Source: Fragilaria radians (lineage: Eukaryota; Bacillariophyta; Fragilariophyceae; Fragilariales; Fragilariaceae). From it: DNA of 58,499 nt. Positions 55,201 through 58,499 of the stretch are shown here, piece after piece (position 1 is the stretch's first letter; each line of letters opens with the position of its first letter). The notes beneath the pieces are model-generated. The model ran no database searches and was not told the origin of the DNA. It worked only from the letters and a program-made list of their open reading frames with translations. The DNA lies in contig CAAAJI010000111.1 of the NCBI GenBank assembly GCA_900642245.1, forward strand, positions 48,221 to 106,719, written 5' to 3'. The position numbers were made by a program, and so were the translations under genes.

Positions 55201-56531
55201 CTAATCTCGCCACTCAAGAAGGTACACTAACTGAAGTTTTTAATCCGACTGTTCCTGGAAAGAGCGTGTATGCATTATTTGCGTTCGCCGCGATTAATGA
55301 TTTTGACCACACGCTTCGACAGCTTGGAGGTGAGGTTATGATTCTGATAAATGATGTCGCCGCGGTATTACACGGCGAGGTTTTCCGATGGGGATTCGGT
55401 GATAGTGGCCAATGCAACAAAAATTTAGGATCTGCATTCTTGATGGTTTTTCGGATCGGTTTAGTTAAGGAAGTGATTCAAAAATTGGAAGAGGCAACTG
55501 ATGTCGTTTTCTCGAACAACAACTCAAAGAATCCTGGAATGAGGAAACGAATTAAAAATTCGGGGAAAGCCCTAAGTGGAGATTCTTCGCAATCAACCCT
55601 AACAAATAGTGGAACTGGTGAAAGGAGGCGGAAAAGTCATCGCTCATCCAATTCTAATCGAGCTGCGATGAGTCTTTCATTACAGTCTCTTCCGGGAATA
55701 TCAACTTTTACGGACCGCGCAGTTATCGGGATGCTGAAAAGTTACGCTGGAATTTATCGAGACAATAAACTGCTCGCGTGGAAACATGATTTTCGTCTGG
55801 GGGCAGGAGTTGGGGCTTTCTCAGTTAACATGATATTTGGAATGGATGCTGGGTGGGCTGTTGAAGGCGCTGTTGGTAGCGAGTATAAGATAGATGCAAC
55901 CTATCTCTCACCACATGTTAACATGGCTTCTCGAATGATGAGTGCATGTAAGCAGTATGGAGTTAGCATTTTGCTCAGTCAGGCTGTTCAAGAATTGATG
56001 TCTGAAACTGCGCGGTCAAAGCTTAGACACCTTGACACTGTGACTGTGAAAGGAAGTAGTTTGAAGCAAAAAATATTTACGTACGACGCTCGTCACAAAG
56101 GTGTTGATTTCTTCTTGTTCAGTCGTTCCGACGAACAAGCAGATTTCGATTCGGATCGCTATTCACCAAATATCTGGGTTACTGATCAAGATTTACGAGC
56201 AATGCGTCAACACGTAACTGAAGACTTTGAGGAAGCGTTTAACAAAGGCCGCGACGCGTACATCGCAGGAGATTGGAAAAAAGCCATGTTACACTTGAAT
56301 AATGCTAACGAAATTATGGTGGAAAACGTTATGGAGCAAGGTTATATCCAGGATGAGTTAAATGAACTTCAAAATAGAATTTTAGACGGCGAGGATGCTC
56401 GTGCTGCTGAAGAAGATCTTCGTAACGATACTGGTGACGGCCCAAGTCGCCGGCTTATTGCATACATTGAGAGTGAAGGAGGTGTAGCTCCGGAAGGATG
56501 GAAGGGATACCACCCACTAACTAGTAAATAA
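52256..56531 (+). CDS. Channel-like / glycosylated ectodomain / cyclase-homology membrane protein
   Basis: Exons 52256-53006, 53076-53520, 53578-54135, 54193-54750, 54812-56531 (introns 57-69 nt) give 1343 residues; an optional 99-nt in-frame intron (53221-53319, pyrimidine-rich) would remove 33. In order: disordered cytosolic N-terminus; a conserved module (RYRVGESVLVCC ... VHFEEDAEYYTVTRADTG, 235-330); a TM bundle (360-590) with ion-channel-like S4 (RAILALTRLRVFGLVRHWK); an exterior loop (600-770) with about seven N-glycosylation sequons and several Cys; a TM (LQLFLLVSILGGLSVV); and a class III cyclase homology domain (920-1170). It keeps EYKIDATYLSPHVNMASR (catalytic Asn, Arg). The first metal Asp (CDIRNFTD in relatives) is AAINDFDH, and the second (IGDAF) is LGSAF. 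So probably no cyclase activity alone; it may act as regulator or partner. Alternative: the altered metal site is still used. Confidence 0.8.
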
Positions 56532-56588
56532 ACACAATATAACTCTCCATCTGAACATAGGAAGAGTTGTTGATGATTAATCGCTTCT

Positions 56589-56918
56589 CTAATTATCGTT
56601 GCTTGAGCTTGCTTTGTTCTCACCGAATTCCCACTCCCGACGACAAATGGGACAGTTGTTTCTACTTTCTGAGATCCATTTTTGGAGGCATATCAAATGA
56701 AACGCATGTGAACACTTTCCAAAGACAACTGGGCATTCGTCTCCAGGGTATGGAACACCTGGAGCTGTACCCTCAAACGCTGATTGGCAGATACCACATA
56801 CTTCATCGTCTTCACCGCCATTCACATTCCATGTCCACCTGCAGACTCCATGAAAGCGTCGGAATCGCACCTTTAGCTTGGTATCAAGGTAATCAGAGTG
56901 ATCTTCCTGACTTGACAT
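56589..56918 (-). CDS. APC11: APC11, RING-H2 subunit of the anaphase-promoting complex
   Basis: 109 residues. The core has the APC11 pattern: FHGVCRWTWNV, CGICQSAFEG, VPYPGDECPVVFGKCSHAFH, CLQKWI and CPICRREWEF, supplying all zinc ligands. APC11 with the cullin-like APC2 recruits E2 enzymes to ubiquitylate cyclin B and securin in mitosis. About 15 extra residues at the N-terminus and a Ser/Asn tail exceed the 84 of human APC11. Its stop lies 57 bp from the stop of the cyclase-like gene, convergent, so the two 3' UTRs probably overlap. RBX1 is an alternative, but the PGDECPVVFGKCSH loop is typical of APC11. Confidence 0.93.
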   Translation of the reverse strand: MSSQEDHSDYLDTKLKVRFRRFHGVCRWTWNVNGGEDDEVCGICQSAFEGTAPGVPYPGDECPVVFGKCSHAFHLICLQKWISESRNNCPICRREWEFGENKASSSNDN

Positions 56919-57778
56919 GTTTCCTTAGATGTTCTTCACTTCCCAAAAAGTAAGACGTTTCTCCCATTACTTTTTTGGGTCTTCGATTACATTCAGGTTA
57001 CTCGTCGTCGCCTACTACTACTATTTTTTCTCTTGATGATAGTAAGCGATTCAACAGAGTAGAATTTCCAAAACACATCACTGTTAAAAGAAAATGAACG
57101 GAGGACACCTAAATGCGAAAAACCGTTAGAAAGCTACTAGGATAGTTATACATTGCTCCTTCAAAATATTTCATATACATAACATTTACGATCGATTACG
57201 AGTTATCTCTTTTATTGCCATCCAAATGTGTAAACTCATAAGCAATCTTTACTAACATGCAATCTTTTTCTCTCAATATCCAGTTAAACTAATAAAAAGG
57301 TAGGTCTCATTTTACCAGCACACAAACAAATACGTCTCATTCCAACACATTGTAAAAAGAAGCTGATTACTGCTCAATAACCAAATATCTCTAGTATCAT
57401 ACTCTTAATCCACTCATAAAAGTGTATGGTTCACCTCCAAGATCATACTTTACCTTTGATTTCAATTTCAATAAAGTGATAATCTATGTTCACTATAAAT
57501 CAGATTTTCCGAATTATTCATCCTTGCATCATAACTTTGAATATATTAAGACAAATAGGTATACCAGAACAAATTTTACAGAATGCGTTAGAAAAGCATA
57601 TATCAGTAAGCGAAGTCGTAAAATACGTCAAATAATAACACTTTCGTATGCAAGATTTATTTCACAGTACTGGCTTTATACGATTTGCTAATAAATAATA
57701 TGGATTTACCTGTGAGTTATGACACAGAAAAGGCAGACAATTAGAGATGTAGACTTCAACACTGCATTGACTGTTAGT
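56919..57778. other. Intergenic, 0.86 kb
   Basis: AT-rich upstream region of APC11 and 3' flank of the exonuclease-like gene. An 89-codon frame (57422-57691, plus) has AT-driven composition and no recognised domain; not called. Confidence 0.45.
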
Positions 57779-58477
57779 TTACTTTTGTCTTCCTAACCAG
57801 ACATCGAGGCATTTTAAGGATGCAGTAGCGGCTTCCAATGTGCTGCAATTCCTAGAAATTTCCATTTTAAGGAAATCTTTTACAATTTGTTGAAAGTCAC
57901 GATTTGAATCAGCAATTAAAGATAAATCGATGACGCACTGGTGATCCATTCTGACTGCAGCAAGGTGATCATAGACACCATGTCCAACTATCACTGTCTC
58001 TTGGCTACAGAGTGCAGATAAAAAATGCTGTGCATGTTCAATGGTAAAGGGAACGTGATCCAGAAGTTTCATGGAGTTGGAGTTGCATTGACCAATTGGC
58101 CGTTCTGGCTTGACCAAAGTATCCAACAAGATATCTTCGGGATTTTCGCCATTAACAATGCTAATGCGACAAAGAGACTTTCCGTTTTCCTTATTCGTAG
58201 AAGTATCTCGAGTCTTGAACATTTCGCATGCGACAGCAATTATTTTGGGGTTCTTCCGACACCAATTACCAAAGGGCTTTGCGGTTATCCATTTCGCAGT
58301 ATGTTTAGTATGATGACGTCCAATACTCTTCTTGAGTTTTTTGAAGTTATACAGTGACAAGTATCGAGGATTCTCACGAGTCTTGTCTAATGCGACCTGC
58401 CAGTTTTGCGCTTCACGACAGAACTTTTGAGAGTAAGAATTACCCGCCATTACCTTATTTTCAGTATGCTGTTTCAT
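57779..58477 (-). CDS. DEDD-type RNA exonuclease-like (REX family), catalytic residues changed
   Basis: 232 residues from the ATG at 58477. The frame is open on to the window edge, so the true start may lie outside. The fold matches REX/ISG20-type 3'-5' exonucleases: Exo I motif region IIAVACEMFKT, the PxxPI linker VKPERPIGQ, Exo II VIVGHGVYDHLAAV, then CVIDLSLI, and the Exo III region CSTLEAATASLKCL. The usual DCE of Exo I is ACE, and the Exo III motif, normally H-D-S-x-E-D-A, reads C-S-T-L-E-A-A, so the expected His and Asp are not where they should be; the Exo II Asp is kept. With two of the four acidic ligands lost, catalysis is doubtful. In the family these enzymes trim rRNA, tRNA or snRNA. 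Family likely; inactivity inferred. Confidence 0.7.
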   Translation of the reverse strand: MKQHTENKVMAGNSYSQKFCREAQNWQVALDKTRENPRYLSLYNFKKLKKSIGRHHTKHTAKWITAKPFGNWCRKNPKIIAVACEMFKTRDTSTNKENGKSLCRISIVNGENPEDILLDTLVKPERPIGQCNSNSMKLLDHVPFTIEHAQHFLSALCSQETVIVGHGVYDHLAAVRMDHQCVIDLSLIADSNRDFQQIVKDFLKMEISRNCSTLEAATASLKCLDVWLGRQK

Positions 58478-58499
58478 TGGAGTTTCCCCCTTTACGGAA

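Noticed and set aside
57422..57691. 89-codon plus-strand frame
   Set aside because: Composition (Tyr, Asn, Ile, Lys, Phe) follows from AT-rich DNA and there is no recognisable motif.
1..58499. tRNA, rRNA, CRISPR or prokaryotic-type operon features
   Set aside because: I looked for B-box-like GGTTCGA sequences, long rRNA-like GC-rich conserved stretches and regular spaced repeats and saw none; the genes have spliceosomal introns and are eukaryotic.

Overview
This is nuclear DNA of a photosynthetic microbial eukaryote, most likely a diatom or closely related ochrophyte (stramenopile). Three things point there. A PsbP-type thylakoid-lumen protein carries a signal peptide ending just before a phenylalanine, followed by a transit region and a twin-arginine-like lumen signal; that leader fits a secondary red plastid. 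Two decayed Ty1/copia elements resemble the diatom CoDi type. The genes have few, mostly short (57-180 nt) GT-AG introns and AT-rich spacers. I assembled spliced models by hand from reading-frame continuity; exon limits are given in each entry.

Left part (1-12.1 kb): the 5' end of an unknown minus-strand gene (off the left edge) is divergent from an Elg1/ATAD5-like clamp-unloader ATPase gene, with a cluster of E2F-like sites between them. Two tandem paralogues of an M50B-like membrane peptidase follow on the minus strand. They are separated by about 6 kb of transposon debris: a deleted copia element with a diverged LTR pair, a pogo/Tigger-type DNA element with 24-bp terminal inverted repeats, and a second copia fragment next to a chain of five hairpins.

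Middle (13-38 kb): mitochondrial complex I NDUFV1, a TRIC-like cation channel, PsbP-like, a pepsin-like protein with damaged active sites, a head-to-head pair of gamma-COP genes (one conserved, one diverged), the UTP-B subunit PWP2, a secretory DnaJ protein with a bulb-lectin-like region, and a Fhit-type HIT hydrolase with a possible plastid leader.

Right part (38-58.5 kb): Listerin (LTN1), the TORC1 subunit Raptor (with two close frame breaks), a large membrane protein joining a channel-like TM bundle, a glycosylated ectodomain and a cyclase homology domain that has lost both metal-binding aspartates, the APC/C RING subunit APC11, and a DEDD exonuclease-like protein that also lacks acidic residues at key positions.

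These are unrelated housekeeping and signalling genes, not an operon-like system. The most unusual points are the three apparent pseudoenzymes (protease, cyclase, exonuclease), the channel-cyclase fusion, the frequent AAG 3' splice sites, and the transposon nest between the M50 duplicates. I saw no tRNA, rRNA or CRISPR array.
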